Shown here: one piece after another, positions 9,991 through 22,600 of the stretch
Layout of the letters: every line of letters starts with the position of its first letter
How positions within the stretch are numbered: the stretch's first letter is position 1
Made by a program: the position numbers and the translations under genes
NCBI RefSeq assembly: GCF_007744255.1
Contig: NZ_CP036267.1
Span: 3,413,500 to 3,477,499 of the forward strand
Length of the DNA stretch: 64,000 bases
Direction: 5' to 3'
Origin: Thalassoglobus polymorphus
GTDB taxonomy: Bacteria; Planctomycetota; Planctomycetia; Planctomycetales; Planctomycetaceae
The notes under the pieces: model-generated
What the model saw: only the letters and a program-made list of their open reading frames with translations
The model's database searches: none
Told to the model about the DNA's origin: nothing

Positions 9991-10372
9991 ACTGATGAGA
10001 GGTTCAAAATCGGTTCGTCAAAATCGGGAGTATAGCGAAGCAAGAAGGGGGTTTCATCTCAGCGATCGTGATGAAACTTTCGAATTGTCCCGGGATCGTT
10101 TCTCGATTTGTCGAGAGAAAAGAAACGGAACTCTGTTGAAACTTCGCATCCACCCCTCGTACACAACTGCCCTCTCACAAATACTCATTTTTCGACAGGC
10201 TCTGAAGAAGCCAGAATGATTAGCGGTCAGCTTCAAGAAATTTCACGCAAGACAATCCCCAAACATCTCATCAGCCCTGGCTGATTCATTCACACCGGCT
10301 GATTCAGTCGAAGCGATGACAGAAAGGCTTTGATTTAAAAAGAGGCGTAATCTTTCACCGTTCGCTACTTAT
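9991..10372. other. Intergenic, no gene seen
   Basis: Between trmB and the SGNH hydrolase gene. Short frames on either strand lack ribosome-binding sites and family resemblance. The right end runs into PR1 copy B. Confidence 0.6.
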
Positions 10373-10453
10373 TAGAACTGATCCTGAAACTTGAAATTGC
10401 TCTCTCAATCATTGAGAAAAGCAGCTATCACAGAGGTTTACTGACCGGTTCTA
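10373..10453 (-). repeat. PR1 palindromic repeat, copy B (overlaps SGNH gene end)
   Basis: An 81-bp copy in reverse orientation, TAGAACTGATCC to ACCGGTTCTA. Its right end lies inside the 3' end of the SGNH hydrolase gene and supplies the codons for R-T-G-Q and the stop TAA at 10438-10440. Confidence 0.88.
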
Positions 10454-11922
10454 AATTTATGTGGAAACCGTTCTTCCACAGGCATTCCGTCGGCATCACC
10501 CTGTGTCCATTTTTTCAAAGCAGCTAACATTCGCTGACCACGATGAAAGTACGTTCGAGGGAGTGCGTCAAAATGCTCGTTGAAACGTTCCTGGCAGGTG
10601 ACATCCCAATCTGCATTGAATTGGACATATCCTTGCTGGCGAAGCCAGTGTCCAATTGCGAGGGCAATTTGCTGATGACCTTCAAAATTCGGATGAACAT
10701 GGTCAACGAATAAGTTGTGGCTGACATTTCCGGTTTTCATTTTCTTTTGCAGCATTTCCTGAAGGTCAATCAAGGGGGCTTCTTCCTTCTCGGCAATTTC
10801 ATCGAGCGCAGACTCCAGCGCGGTCGTCATCCTCAATGGACAAACATCAAGGTCTCTCGCTGCAAGGTAGGCAGATTTTGCTTCTTCAGTCCGGTGCTGC
10901 GCATCCAGACACGATCCAAGTTCATACCAGTTTGCTGCAGCGGCGGAATCGATGCGGCAAATTTCCTTCCAAATGTTTGTCGCCTCATTCATATCAGAAG
11001 AATACAGGCGTCGAGCAGCGATTTTCATCTCTTCAACTTTTGAGATTTCCTCTTTTGTGAGCAAGGCAGATTCTGATTTAAACGGAGGCGTTCCTCTGAG
11101 ATTCGAAGGCGGCTTAAGCAGAAGAATCGGAACATTATTCGACTGAGCAAGATGGATCATCCGGAGAACATTTGATTCAAAATGGACCGCAACTCCATGA
11201 CTCCATTCTTCATCACGATGAAACGCTGCGATTCCATTTTTATAGTCGAGTGTTGCATCGGCTTCTGTTTGCAAAATCGTTTTCCCGTCCGAGTGAGACC
11301 ACATCATGCTTGATGCGAGTTGGACAGTTCTCGTCGACGTTAAGAAATGCGCTGGTTTTTCAATCCATGCCGGAACCTGTTTGAGATGCTTGTATGTGCG
11401 ATCTTCCAAAAATTCATTGTGTCCGGTGCAGAGGATTATGAGATCGGGCTCATAGCCAAGCGTCTCCTCCAAGATTGGGACAAGTCGATAACTGGCGTAA
11501 GAAATGCCTCCGCAGTTAACAACTTCCCAATTTGTCTCAGGATCTGCCTGCTCAAGTCCGATCCTCAACCATGTCGTGAAAGAAGTTTCAATCGAATAGG
11601 GACGTCCCTGGACCGTTGACCCTCCGAGGCAGAAAATACGAAATGTTTTTTCTGATTTCTTCGCTGGGAATTCTTCATGAGCAAAAAAAGATGTTCGCCG
11701 TGGCGAAAGAACAAACCGGGTGCCATCCTCATTCAACTCGAATAACGGAACAACGCTGGCAAATCCGACAAACGGATCTTCAGCTTCAGAACTCTTTCCG
11801 ACGTCAAGAAGAGTGAGTCCCAACTCAATGACAAGAAAAGGAGAAAAGGCAATCGCAACGGTCAAGAAGCGAAATGCCCATCTCCTGCGACGATTCGGCT
11901 TGTTTAGCAGAGTCGATTCCAT
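10438..11922 (-). CDS. Membrane-anchored SGNH/GDSL hydrolase
   Basis: A 494-residue protein with one N-terminal transmembrane segment (residues about 14-36) after a basic NRRRRWAFR stretch, so the bulk is probably periplasmic. SGNH blocks are visible: GGSTVQG with the nucleophile Ser near 101-107, a Gly in GGISYAS, Asn in TGHNEF, and the C-terminal Asp-His in DHVHPN near 407-412. Between the Asn and Asp/His blocks is a helical insertion with TPR-like YELGSCLDAQHRTEEAKSAYLAARD. Such proteins act as lipases, esterases or acyl modifiers of glycans; the substrate is unknown. The last four residues and stop codon come from PR1 copy B, so the original C-terminus may have differed. Confidence 0.82.
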   Translation of the reverse strand: MESTLLNKPNRRRRWAFRFLTVAIAFSPFLVIELGLTLLDVGKSSEAEDPFVGFASVVPLFELNEDGTRFVLSPRRTSFFAHEEFPAKKSEKTFRIFCLGGSTVQGRPYSIETSFTTWLRIGLEQADPETNWEVVNCGGISYASYRLVPILEETLGYEPDLIILCTGHNEFLEDRTYKHLKQVPAWIEKPAHFLTSTRTVQLASSMMWSHSDGKTILQTEADATLDYKNGIAAFHRDEEWSHGVAVHFESNVLRMIHLAQSNNVPILLLKPPSNLRGTPPFKSESALLTKEEISKVEEMKIAARRLYSSDMNEATNIWKEICRIDSAAAANWYELGSCLDAQHRTEEAKSAYLAARDLDVCPLRMTTALESALDEIAEKEEAPLIDLQEMLQKKMKTGNVSHNLFVDHVHPNFEGHQQIALAIGHWLRQQGYVQFNADWDVTCQERFNEHFDALPRTYFHRGQRMLAALKKWTQGDADGMPVEERFPHKFRTGQ

Positions 11923-12070
11923 CAGGGAATTATAATATGAATTCGTTCAGACCTGTACCGATTGGCTTCTCAATTCTTTCACCACTATAATAAATTGAAC
12001 TGATCCGAATCCAAAACAACCTCTTTCACTCTGAGGATATCCTTTATTGCGTCGGTTGTCGGAGAGGTTC

Positions 12071-12148
12071 TAGAAGCAATTCGAAAAACTCTGGAATCGC
12101 CGCTTTCTTAACGTTTGAGAAAGCAATTTCAGGTTTCAGGATCAGATC
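12071..12148 (+). repeat. PR1 palindromic repeat, copy C
   Basis: The most diverged copy: the left end reads TAGAAGC and the right end GGATCAGATC. It lies 35 bases upstream of the next gene, in the divergent space between the SGNH gene and the Tat-exported oxidoreductase gene. A plausible promoter pair TTGGCT (11962) and TATAAT (11986) with an 18-base spacer lies just before it. Confidence 0.75.
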
Positions 12149-12182
12149 AAATACGTTTCGAAAATTATTTCAGGAGTCGAGA

Positions 12183-13472
12183 ATGACGAAAATTAGTCGA
12201 CGTGCATTACTAGGATCGACCGCAGCTGCGACCGTTGCGTATGCGACCGGACCACTCTTCGCACAAAAAGGAGAGCTCCCCTCACAAAAAGTTCGCGTGG
12301 GAGTCATGGGGCTAAGTCGTGGACGTTCACTGGCGGTTTCAGCTGCTCGCTTACCCGGTGTCGATGTTGCATATGTGTGTGACGTGGACTCATCAAGAGC
12401 AGGATCCGCTGTCGCCCAACTTGAAAAAGATACGGGGCAATCACCAGAGCCGATCACCGATTACCGCAGAATGCTCGATGACAAAGATCTCGACATCGTG
12501 GTCTGTGCTGCACCAAACCACTGGCACGCGCCAGCAACAATCTTGGCCTGTAATGCTGGCAAGCATGTATACTGTGAAAAGCCAGCCAGCCACAATCCAT
12601 GGGAAGGTGAGATGATGATCAAAGCGGCTCGGCATAATGACCGCGCCGTTCAGTTGGGTACGCAACGCCGGACCAGTACAGGTTACATCGATGCCATTGC
12701 CAAACTGCATGAGGGGATCATCGGGAATGTGTACTGTGCTCGCTCATGGTACAACAACATTCGCGAAGGAATGGGAATCGGACACCCTGCAGAAGTTCCT
12801 GGAAACCTCGATTATGAGCTCTGGCAGGGACCAGCTCCTCGTATGCCTTACTACGACAACCGAATCCACTACAACTGGCACTGGTTGTGGCACTGGGGTA
12901 ACGGAGAACTTGGCAACAACGGGATTCACTCCCTTGACGTCTGCCGGTGGGGCTTGCAGGTCGAGTTCCCCGAAACAGTTGTCTCGTCTGGCGGTCGATA
13001 TGCTTATGAAGACGATCAACAAACGCCTGACACGAATATCGCTACTTACGAGTTTGCAGAAGGAAAACAGATTTCCTGGCAAGGCCGAAGTTGCAACCGT
13101 CACAAAGACTCCTCAGCTTTTGTCTCCTTCTACGGCGACAAGGGTGCTTGCGAAATCGACGCAAAAGGGAATTACAAATTCTTCGACCGAAACGACAAGC
13201 TTTTCGACGAAGAGAAAAAATCAACTTATGCAAACGAGCCGCACATTCAAAACCTTGTTGATGCAGTCCGCTCTGGCGACCATCTCAACTTGAATGCCGA
13301 AATCGAGATTGGACATCGCAGTACACTTCTGTGCCATCTCGGGAACATCGCCTATCGCACGCAGTCCATGCTGACCTGTGATACGAAGAATGGACGCATC
13401 CTCAATAACGAAGATGCTATGAAACTGTGGAAACGTGAGTACGAACCTGGTTGGGAACCGAAAGTCGGTTAA
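12183..13472 (+). CDS. Tat-exported Gfo/Idh/MocA family oxidoreductase
   Basis: A 429-residue protein. It begins with a twin-arginine signal, ISRRALLGSTAAATVAYA, ending near LFAQ, so it is probably exported folded with its NAD(P) cofactor. A Rossmann domain follows (VRVGVMGLSRGRSLAVSAA replaces the usual GxGxxG), then the family motif CEKPASHNP and a C-terminal alpha/beta domain with many aromatic residues (HYNWHWLWHWGNGELGNNGIH). These exported oxidoreductases are much expanded in Planctomycetes and are thought to act on sugars or their derivatives; the substrate is not known. It has its own terminator at 13530-13565, so it is probably monocistronic. Confidence 0.88.
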   Translation: MTKISRRALLGSTAAATVAYATGPLFAQKGELPSQKVRVGVMGLSRGRSLAVSAARLPGVDVAYVCDVDSSRAGSAVAQLEKDTGQSPEPITDYRRMLDDKDLDIVVCAAPNHWHAPATILACNAGKHVYCEKPASHNPWEGEMMIKAARHNDRAVQLGTQRRTSTGYIDAIAKLHEGIIGNVYCARSWYNNIREGMGIGHPAEVPGNLDYELWQGPAPRMPYYDNRIHYNWHWLWHWGNGELGNNGIHSLDVCRWGLQVEFPETVVSSGGRYAYEDDQQTPDTNIATYEFAEGKQISWQGRSCNRHKDSSAFVSFYGDKGACEIDAKGNYKFFDRNDKLFDEEKKSTYANEPHIQNLVDAVRSGDHLNLNAEIEIGHRSTLLCHLGNIAYRTQSMLTCDTKNGRILNNEDAMKLWKREYEPGWEPKVG

Positions 13473-13480
13473 CACTTTGA

Positions 13481-13502
13481 ACTGACGCTTTTAAGCGTCA
13501 GT
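13481..13502. other. Perfect 10-bp palindromic hairpin
   Basis: ACTGACGCTT and AAGCGTCAGT flank a two-base TT centre just after the oxidoreductase stop. There is no T-run, so it may be an RNA-stabilising hairpin or part of a two-step terminator with the one at 13530. Confidence 0.6.
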
Positions 13503-13529
13503 CCCAAACAGGGATCTCGATCCCAATTC

Positions 13530-13565
13530 AACTCCTGGAGTCAAAATGGCTCCAGGAGTTTTTTG
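13530..13565 (+). terminator. Rho-independent terminator of the oxidoreductase gene
   Basis: An 11-bp perfect stem AACTCCTGGAG/CTCCAGGAGTT with a nine-base loop, followed by a run of T residues (to TTTTTT). It is a textbook terminator for the rightward gene. Confidence 0.9.
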
Positions 13566-13635
13566 TTCACAGTAAGACAATCTTCAGCAAACTCACCTGA
13601 CCAGAATGCCTGAGTGTTTCAGTTCAGAAGAAAGA

Positions 13636-16600
13636 TCACTGCTGCGATTTGATTCGCCGATCGAGCTCACGAGTTTGATTGTTGACGGTGTTGAATCTTG
13701 CGGGCCATTCGGTACGTTGAAGTTTGCGAAGCGTAGCTTTTGCATCTGCCCATTTCCTGGCTTGAACCTGAGCGTTTGCCAGTCCGAGCAGACCTGTCGG
13801 CTCGAGTTTGCGAAGTTCTGCAACACGCTCCCAGTGTGAAATGGCAGATTCCCACCGTGACTGCGATTCGCGGAATTTCGCCAACTCTTCATGAGATTCT
13901 GCTTCATTCGGTGCCGACTCCACGATCGATGTCGCAGCCCGTTCAGCGAGATTCGGGTCCACTTTGACACGATTGGCAAGGTCCACATACAGCTGAAGGT
14001 GATGTCGATCAAAATCGATCTGACCGAGCAGTTGCTTAATCGCCCCTTGCGAGTCATTCAACTTGTCGAAGCTATTCAGCAGTCCCTCATGAACTTCACG
14101 ATCGTAAGGTGAAAGCTCGTTTGCAAGTTGAAACTGTTCGATGGCAGCTTTGTATTTCTTCTCCTTGAAGAACCGCATCCCGATTGCCTTCCGGATGATC
14201 GGACTATCTTCCCCGGTCCGCTTGGCCTTTGTGTTAAGCAACTGAATGTAGTCATCGATATCCCTGGCACTCGCGATTACAGCGTTCAGGTTGTCGACAG
14301 CGTACCGGCGTTGGTCGTGTCGGGGCCCCCAACTGACAATGGCTGCTGCGGCCGCATCGACCGCTTTCTCAGTGTTGCCTGCACGCCCATAGGCGGCTCC
14401 AAGCTCTGCGTAATACTCAGAAAGAACTCCATCGCCGACACCACGATTCGGTGCAGTTCGCTGATGCAAATTGATGGCTTCTTCCAGGTAGCCAATCCCT
14501 TCCTGCAGATGTCCAATTTCCACACAAACTCGTGCAAGCTGAATGATGTTGGCCTCGGTCCACAAATTGTCGGCATGAAACAATGCATCGGTTTCGGTCA
14601 GCAGAGTTTGAACCTCGTCCGTTTTTGCTGTGTAGTGATATGACCGCAGAAGTAAGACACGCAAACTCATGTCACGTGGAGAATTTTCGATGAGCTCCGT
14701 GAGCAACGGAATCGATTTCAGATACATCTTCTGCGCGTGCAAGAATCGAACCAGCGTGCGAGTCCCGCTGTCGTCCAACAGTCCCCGTCTCTTAGCATCC
14801 ATCAAAATTTCAATCGCTCGCGAATGAAGACTCAATCCGTTATTGAGATAGTTTGCGACATAGAAAATTATCCTTGGGGAGTCGGCTCTTTCTTCAAGAA
14901 CTGTTTCTGCGACACGTTGAAAATCTTCAGCCTTTTCCGACCAGAAGTAGGAATAGTCGTCGTGATAAATTTGCTGGTTGCGAACTTGCAGACTCAGCAA
15001 TTCGTCACGAAGCTCGTTGACGACAATCAGTAACAATCGACCTTCAAGTTGATTGAGTCTGGTTTTGTCGGTTGCCTGATCATTCGCTGCATTGTGGCGG
15101 TACTGCGCTAGCTGACTCGCATGATTCACCCACTGATTCTGGGAGCTGTAGCGAAGTCGAACGGGATACTCTTCGTATCGATCGATTACGAAGTTCAGTG
15201 CTTCAAGTGGACTGACGTGAGAGTTAAGAAGCGAAGAAAAATGGCTGATGAGACTGCTGTAGTATTGTTCTTGTGGTGGGAGAATCTCGGGGAATGTTTG
15301 ACTTGTAAACTTCAGGAACTGCTCTTGTTCATCCTCTGGACCTTTCGTTTGATCCCCAAGTACGAAGCTGAACAGATTCCCAACCTGCATCAAAATGTTG
15401 TATTTCTGACTGTCGTTTTGCGTCGTTGACTGCTGGACAAGCCTTGCAATCAAATTCTCGAAGAGCGTCGCTCCTTCGCCCAAGGAAACGCGTGCGTCAT
15501 GCCGGAATGCCTGTTCATAAAGCCTGTTCAAGTGCTGCTCATACGCCCACCGCTGAGACTCGTTCTGTAGAGCATCGCGATGTTTGAGCACATACTTCTC
15601 CGCTTTCGCGTAGGCAGCCCGTTTTTGAAGGAAGGATGAATAAGTCATCACTAAATCGCGAGAAGAGTATGGAATCAGCCCGCCATGAGGCTCAGCAAAT
15701 TCATCGAGTGAGATCTCAATCAGACGAATCGCCTCGTCGTGTCTTCGGTAGGAATTCATCAACAAAGTAGCACGCGCCACCGCAATCCGGACTCGTTCTG
15801 TTGACCCAGTTTTTGCACTCTCATACAGCTGTTTAAGTTGACTAAGCTGAACGTCAACAAGTGGTTGTAACACCACTGCATTTGTGGAATTCGTGAGGCC
15901 TCCTAATTGCTGAAGAAACTGTGCGTAGCGATATGGTTCTCCTTCCTGCCAGTCCCTCTTGAACGCTCGGTTCAAAGCAGCAACCGCTTTCTGAGCATGT
16001 GGTCCCGGCTCATTGAGAACTTGCGAAGATCTGACTTCGATCATCGCTTCGATGAGATCGAGAGCACGCAGATCGAGACCGAGCGACCGCACATTTGGAT
16101 CAGCTCCACGAGGAACTTCTCCTGCGTTTAAACGATCGCGCAACTTCTCAACATGCTCCAGCATTTTATCTGCCGTCGCTTCTTTACGAACTTCCCTGAG
16201 GATGGTGTTATGAAATTGCTGCAGCGCGTTGTAAGTCATCGATTGAGTCCGACCGAGCATCCCCTCCGGAACCTGTTCGAAGACTCTGAAGTCTCGCGTG
16301 GCTGTATACAAATTGCGGATCGTTGAATAATGATTTCCCGGCTGGCTGGTTTTCTCAAAGAGTGCTTTCAGAATCAATAATGAGTTTTCGTCAAGTTCAT
16401 GTGGGCCACTGCCGCTACCAATCTGTCTAGCCTGCTGATTAAGGAGATTCGCCATATTCCATTCGCTCTGCTCAAAGAGCACCTTCAAGCGACTTGCCTC
16501 GTGGTCCTCTTTTCGGTCGAGAACTAGCTGCCAGTTCGCGAGTGCCTTGTAGTCGTCGCTGGTCAATTCCTTCTTTTCCTGAATCGTCTCGAAGATCTTG

Positions 16601-19600
16601 ATTGCCTCTTCAAGCTCTCCCTGTTCTGCAAGTAACAACGCCAGTCCACGCTGCCAAGAGGTGTTCCACTCATCATTGTCGATCCACTTTCGCAATTGTT
16701 TTCGTAATTCGTCTGGGCGATCGAACAGGATCAACAGCTTGTACTTCAATGATTTCCAAGGCTTCGAGAAATCTTCTTTCTGGTAAATTTCGCCCTCTTT
16801 CCCAAAGCTTTTCTGCAACGTTTCCGCATCTTCCGTAGTTTGCTGAATCGCTTGGTCGACGTATTCCAGAACTCGCTCGATTTCCTGTTCCGATGCCTCT
16901 TTACGAGCAGCGAAATTGATGACCGTCATGAGGGCACGTTCGCGAATGTGGCCGTTTAAAATTTCTTGAGAGAACTCCTCGGCCGTCAGTTCTGTTTCCA
17001 GATCGAGCGCTGGCAGTTCATCACCGATAAGTTCCCAGCATTCTTTTATTGATTGCTGTCGATTCTGTCCCAACTCAACATCAAGACGAATTCGTTCGAG
17101 TTGAAGCCACGGCAATAACTCGGGATGTGAGTCAGCGATTTGCTCTGATGTTTTCACTAACCGCTCAGCCAAGGCTTCGCGGGCAGACTCGACAAACGCC
17201 GCTTGCTTCTCAGCCATCTCGGTCCGTGTCAATTCATCCGACTTGCCTTCGTTCTGCAACTCAACAACTCTCGCAATCACGCGGTTTTGCGCCATCTTGT
17301 CGATGAGCTGATACAACTTTGGTGCAAGGTAGAACGCTCTCTGACTTGGACTCACAGAACCAGAAAGGCTCAACCAGAGTTCGAACGCTTCGCTTTCAAT
17401 CGATTCAGACCAAGACTGAGACAACAGAACACTGAAGAGCTGTTCGCGGTAATTTCTCCGATACTCTTCAGATCCCTCTTTAACGAGGCGCCGCAAAAAG
17501 GGAAGGTGCTCTGTGGACAAATATGAACTGTAGATCGGAACCAGCAATTGTGAGAATTGATGTTTGGCCTGAAGCTCTTCTTCTTGCTCCCAGCGTTTCA
17601 AGAGTTGATCAGCAATGATCTTCCATTCATTCTCGGTGACCTGGCGGATTTCCATCGCCTCCCCTTCCTCGATGAGCAAACGTCCTCTTTTGAGCGTCTC
17701 AAGAGAAAGGGAAAGCCGTTCATACGGGAGTGATCCCGCCTCGTCGAGCAGCCAATTCAAAATCGAACCGCGTAGCCGATCACCTTCATCGGACTGAACG
17801 AAATTGTTATTGCTCACGATGTTCCGAGCGATCTGGAGCCGTTCTTCGTTTTGAATGCAAGCAATCGCGGTCTTGAATAGTTCGGGTAACCACTTGCGAT
17901 CCATCCCGTTGTACCGATTCAAGTTGTGGCCACTTCCGAATGCAAATTGAATCGCTGCATCCACTTTTGAAGAAGCAACAACATCCAGCTCAGCTGGTTG
18001 CTGAGCGAGTTGCAACCAGGCGGTGACGAGATCTTCAGCCTCAGTGATTTGGTCGTTCATAATCAAGGCTGAGAGCAAACGTGAAAAGACTCGCGATGAA
18101 TCGGTTTCCTTCTTCAACCAGTCCTGAAGAAATGCGAGCAGCTCCTCGTACTCGGAATTCCCCTCCAGCATTTCCGCATACCGATCACGAAGACGCGTCA
18201 ATTCATTGTGACTCCAATGATTTTCAAGGTTCATCTGTTGTTTGAAGAATTTCTTCGCTTCGTCTCGCCTTTGGTGCTGGATGAGTGTTGAGCCGTATCT
18301 GATTTGCACAGAGACATTCCCCGGATACTTCTGAGTCATCTCTTTTTGTAATTGCAAATTCTCCTCGGTTTTCCCGAGAGCATTCAAGACTTGAACCCAA
18401 CGATTCTCCCAATCCAATTGTGCGACTTCCGTGTCTGCCTGCCGGTCATAAATCGGCTTGAGCTTTTCCACGACTGGAGCATATTCCGGCCAGCCAATGA
18501 TGGAATAAACCGACGAAAGCAAGTGCGTTGCCAGGAACAGATCTCCTCGCTGCGAGGCGGGATTTCCTTCGCCTGTTCCATCGACAAATGTGTCAATACG
18601 TTTGACGATTTTCTGTCGCGCATCTTCTTTTCTTCCCGCTGCCAATTCTACGGCGATGCGAAGATATTGCATCCCGGGCTTCTCTGTCCCCAAAGCTTCC
18701 ATTTTTCGAAGTTGCTCGAACGCATCCTTCCAAGCTCCGAAGTGGCAGTAACGCACCAACATGACAAGATGATCATCAACCGTGGCATCATCTCCCCGAA
18801 CTGTTTTTCGGGCTACGGCTAATTCAGGCAGAGGCAGTGAAAGGATCAATGACTCGGTTTGTCTGGAGAGTTGCTGTTCCCATTGAGCCGAAAAATCTTG
18901 AGGTGTGAGCTCGCGGATCTTTTGCGTGACAACAAAGCTCGGATTCTCCTGCCGCTGAGCGCTAGTCGTAGTCACATTTGTAGTCACCTTCGTTGGCCAC
19001 CAACAATTCAAAGCAGCGACAAAATCTTCGTAGAGAACTGTCGACGTTACTTGGCCATTTGTCAGCCTTTCCTGTTTGGTAATCACTCGCCGTTGCGTGT
19101 CGATTTCAAAACGGAATCCAGTCGCTTTCGTCGGGGATTTCAGAACCAGAACCGAATGCCCCTCGTCGACTTTTTCAATGGTCGCGAGATAGCCACTCAT
19201 CGACTCGTGGAGAGAACTCAACGAATGCCCTTGCAGATTCAATGGATTTGGATTCGTTTCGTCCTCAATCAAATCTCGAACTTGTCCCAGCAGAAAAGAT
19301 TCCGAGTAGACGCCCCGTTGTTCCTTGTCACGCCAGTTGACAATGGAATTCTGTCCCTGCGAATGATCAACAGTCACCCATTTTGACGGCGACCAGACTT
19401 CTGTTCGCCGATGACTCGGGACAAGACGGTCAAAGTCGTCGCTCCAGACAGTCATTTCACGCTCAATGAAAATACCACCTTCGCGAATTGATTCGAGTTC
19501 ATTTTTCACAAGTAAGCTTTTCGCAAGCTCAATTGCCTCAGGAGACCAAAGGCTTTCCTCGGGAGTTGCAGCTTCGCTTTTCGGAGTTGGCATCACCAAC

Positions 19601-22600
19601 GCAGGAAAAAGTTGATTCACCCAGTTCAAAGAGCCAGAGACTGAGGCGGAAGTTCGGAATCCCCAAGCCGACTTGTCTCCCGATCTCCTCAAGGATGTAT
19701 TAAGGCTTGGTAGACGACTGAAAAGCTCTCCGCTGATACTTATTGATTCATTTCTTTGTCGATCTCGAAGGGCGGTGTCCCAATCCTTGAGTTGGGACCT
19801 TGAACCTCCCAAAAAACCTTCTGAACCGGAGAACGGCCCGTTGTTTGTGCGATAGATAGAACTGAATGCAGATTCATAAAAGAAATCCTGTTCCCGCTCC
19901 TGATAAGCGCCGAATTGTTGCAAGCTTTTTTCTTCACGTTTCAAAGCCATGTCGCTAATGTCGAATCCCAGCGTAGACAACCCTGGTCGACCTCCAAAGC
20001 CGCCCCTCTGATTGAAGGGCTCGCCATACGTTTGCCTTTTGTCTGCATCGAAATCCCTTCTAAATTCCTTGGTCGCCTGGACGTCCTCAAACCACAAATT
20101 GACATCCCGAGACTCTTGAGCTTGCCCACCTCGCCCAACTTGAACGTAGAATGAGTACGTATCCGGTTGCATTCCTGATACCGGATAATGCTGGACGTCG
20201 TCACCAAGGTAGTAACGCCCTGCTCTTCCGGAGAAATTCAATGATGTGCCATCTGAAATAATGGGGGCTTCTTCTTCACCAATAATAATTCTTGGAGTCA
20301 CCCCCAGTTGCAATTTATCTTTTGCAACTCGGCTCCCACGAGGAGCAAAATCATTGAATGATTGAAAGACTCTGGGATCTCTCCCCATCCCGGCGATCTC
20401 TCCCAGAATTTGACGTCGCAAGCCTAACCGCCAGTTGCCTGCGTTTTGCATCTGCTGTTGTTTGAGTTCATAGGTCGCATTGCTCCGTCCATCTGCGAAG
20501 AATTGTTCGCCGTCACGCATCCCGAATCGTCGCTTAACACCAAACCGTTCGCGGTCTGCATCACTCTCCAAAACGAGCAGCGACGTGTACGGAGTGATAA
20601 TATGAAACTCTTCTGAAAGGGCGATAATCTGATCCTGAATTTTCTGATTCGATCCTTGCTGCATCAACTGATCAAGATGTCCACGTGCCCAAAGGCGAGG
20701 GATGAATGAATTTCCGCTTTCCGCTTCTGAGAGGTTCACGTGGGCGACATACTTCACAGGCTTCCCATCCAACATCCCGGTGACGACAACTTTTCCAGTC
20801 TGGTTTTCACCAGTCGGTCGGTATCGTCCGACAAGAATCTGCTGAGTCCCAACAGGAATGTTCGGGAGTTCTTCAGGATAAACAGCAGCGACCTCAATTC
20901 CCTGAAATTCAACTTGCACATCCTTCAGTCCGGGACTGGTGATTTCTTTCAGTAGATTCAAAGCTGCCAGTTGCGGTGTGATCTCGCCGGAAACCTGCCG
21001 CATCGATCCTTTTCCAAGCGAGGAGATCCCCTTCAAGACAACGGATTCAGAAGTCGAACCAACACTGACCGCGTGAAACCCGGGAGCGGTTCCGGATTGT
21101 GTGCGAGCTTCTTCAAATCGTCGTTTGAGACGATTTACAAAGGCAGCCGGATCGCTTTGCGTCGTGGTGACAATTCCATCGCCGATGTAAATCACCTGTG
21201 TCTTCGATGTCGCTTTTTTCATCACAGCGGAAAAAGCCTGGTCGAGATCGGTCCAACCAAGCGAAACTCGGTTCTCAAGATTTTCGCGAATCGCTGCGAT
21301 TCTCTTTTCCGTGGGTGCGGAAAATTTCTCGACAAGCCAGTCTGTCGAAACGTCCGTTGTCGCAACGGCGACACGGTCATCATCGCTGAGCGAACCGAGC
21401 AGCGTGGCAACGAACTCTTGCTGAGCCTTTCGCATTGACGAGTCCATCGACCCGGAGGTATCACAGAGTAGGATCAGTTCCAACGGCGAACCATCTAAAA
21501 CCGTTTGTCGTTTCCAGTCTCCTGATTCTGCCGGAGGCATTAATTCGAAGAGAAAATATCCATCGCCCCCGCGCTGATGCGGAATCAACACGACATCATT
21601 CTCTCGCTGACTGACATCGCAAACGACTTCAAAATCTTTCGTAGGAGAATACTCCTGCGCCACGAACTCTAACTCCGCAGAGTGGTCCGTTAATTGAGTG
21701 CGGCAGGTGTGTGTCGGCGATTCAACAGCACTCAGCGGAATCGTGGAATTTATCAGGCAACGGATGTTTAACTCTCGCAGAGGATTTGTCTGCAGCATTT
21801 CGCTTTTGAGGCCGTAGCTATACCGAAAGCGATTTCCCTGAAGCGGAAGAACTTGCGTGTAAACAATTTTGACCCGCTTCTCTGAATTCGGTTCAATCGG
21901 GAAGACACGTGCTTTGAAGATGTTTCCGCCCGTCCATTCCAACAGCCCCGGATCACGTTTTTCACGAAGAATGGTTTCGTAAATTTCACGGGCACGTTGC
22001 TTTTCGACGATGTCAGCTTCAATCAGTTCACCGCCAATCCACATCCCGAACCCACTAATCGAAGCGTCTTGCGGAAGTGGGAAATGAAACTGCCCTTCCA
22101 TGCGGGAATCGGTGTGATTAACAAAAGTTTCCTCAATCGTCGTGCGAGCAATTTGATCACGAATCTCAATGGTCACGTGATGTTCACCGATCGTGAGCGG
22201 AGTTGCTCGCCCGTCGATCTCGACGATGAGAGAACCAATTGAATCTTCCGAAGTGGAACCGTCGTACCCCTTCAGCCATGTCGGCTTGTTCGCGATCTCT
22301 GAAAGCTTTCGATCGTTGTCGATGCGGACAATTTGGCTTCCCGGTTTTTGAATCATCTGAAAATCGTCACCAAGTCCTCGAAGCAGGAAATCATTGGGAG
22401 CCGATTTCGATCGACTCACTTGAGCTGTTCCGGAATGCAGACGCACTTCATCGGCTGAAATCACTTCCACTAAAGAGTGCGGACCAGCGATCAGCTTGAT
22501 CCCCGCCGCCAGTTCGAGTGTCACCGCGTTTGCTCCATGCGCATCGGTACGAATCCAGTCGCCCACTTGGAGCAAGATCTGTCCCGTGATCGGTGTCCAG

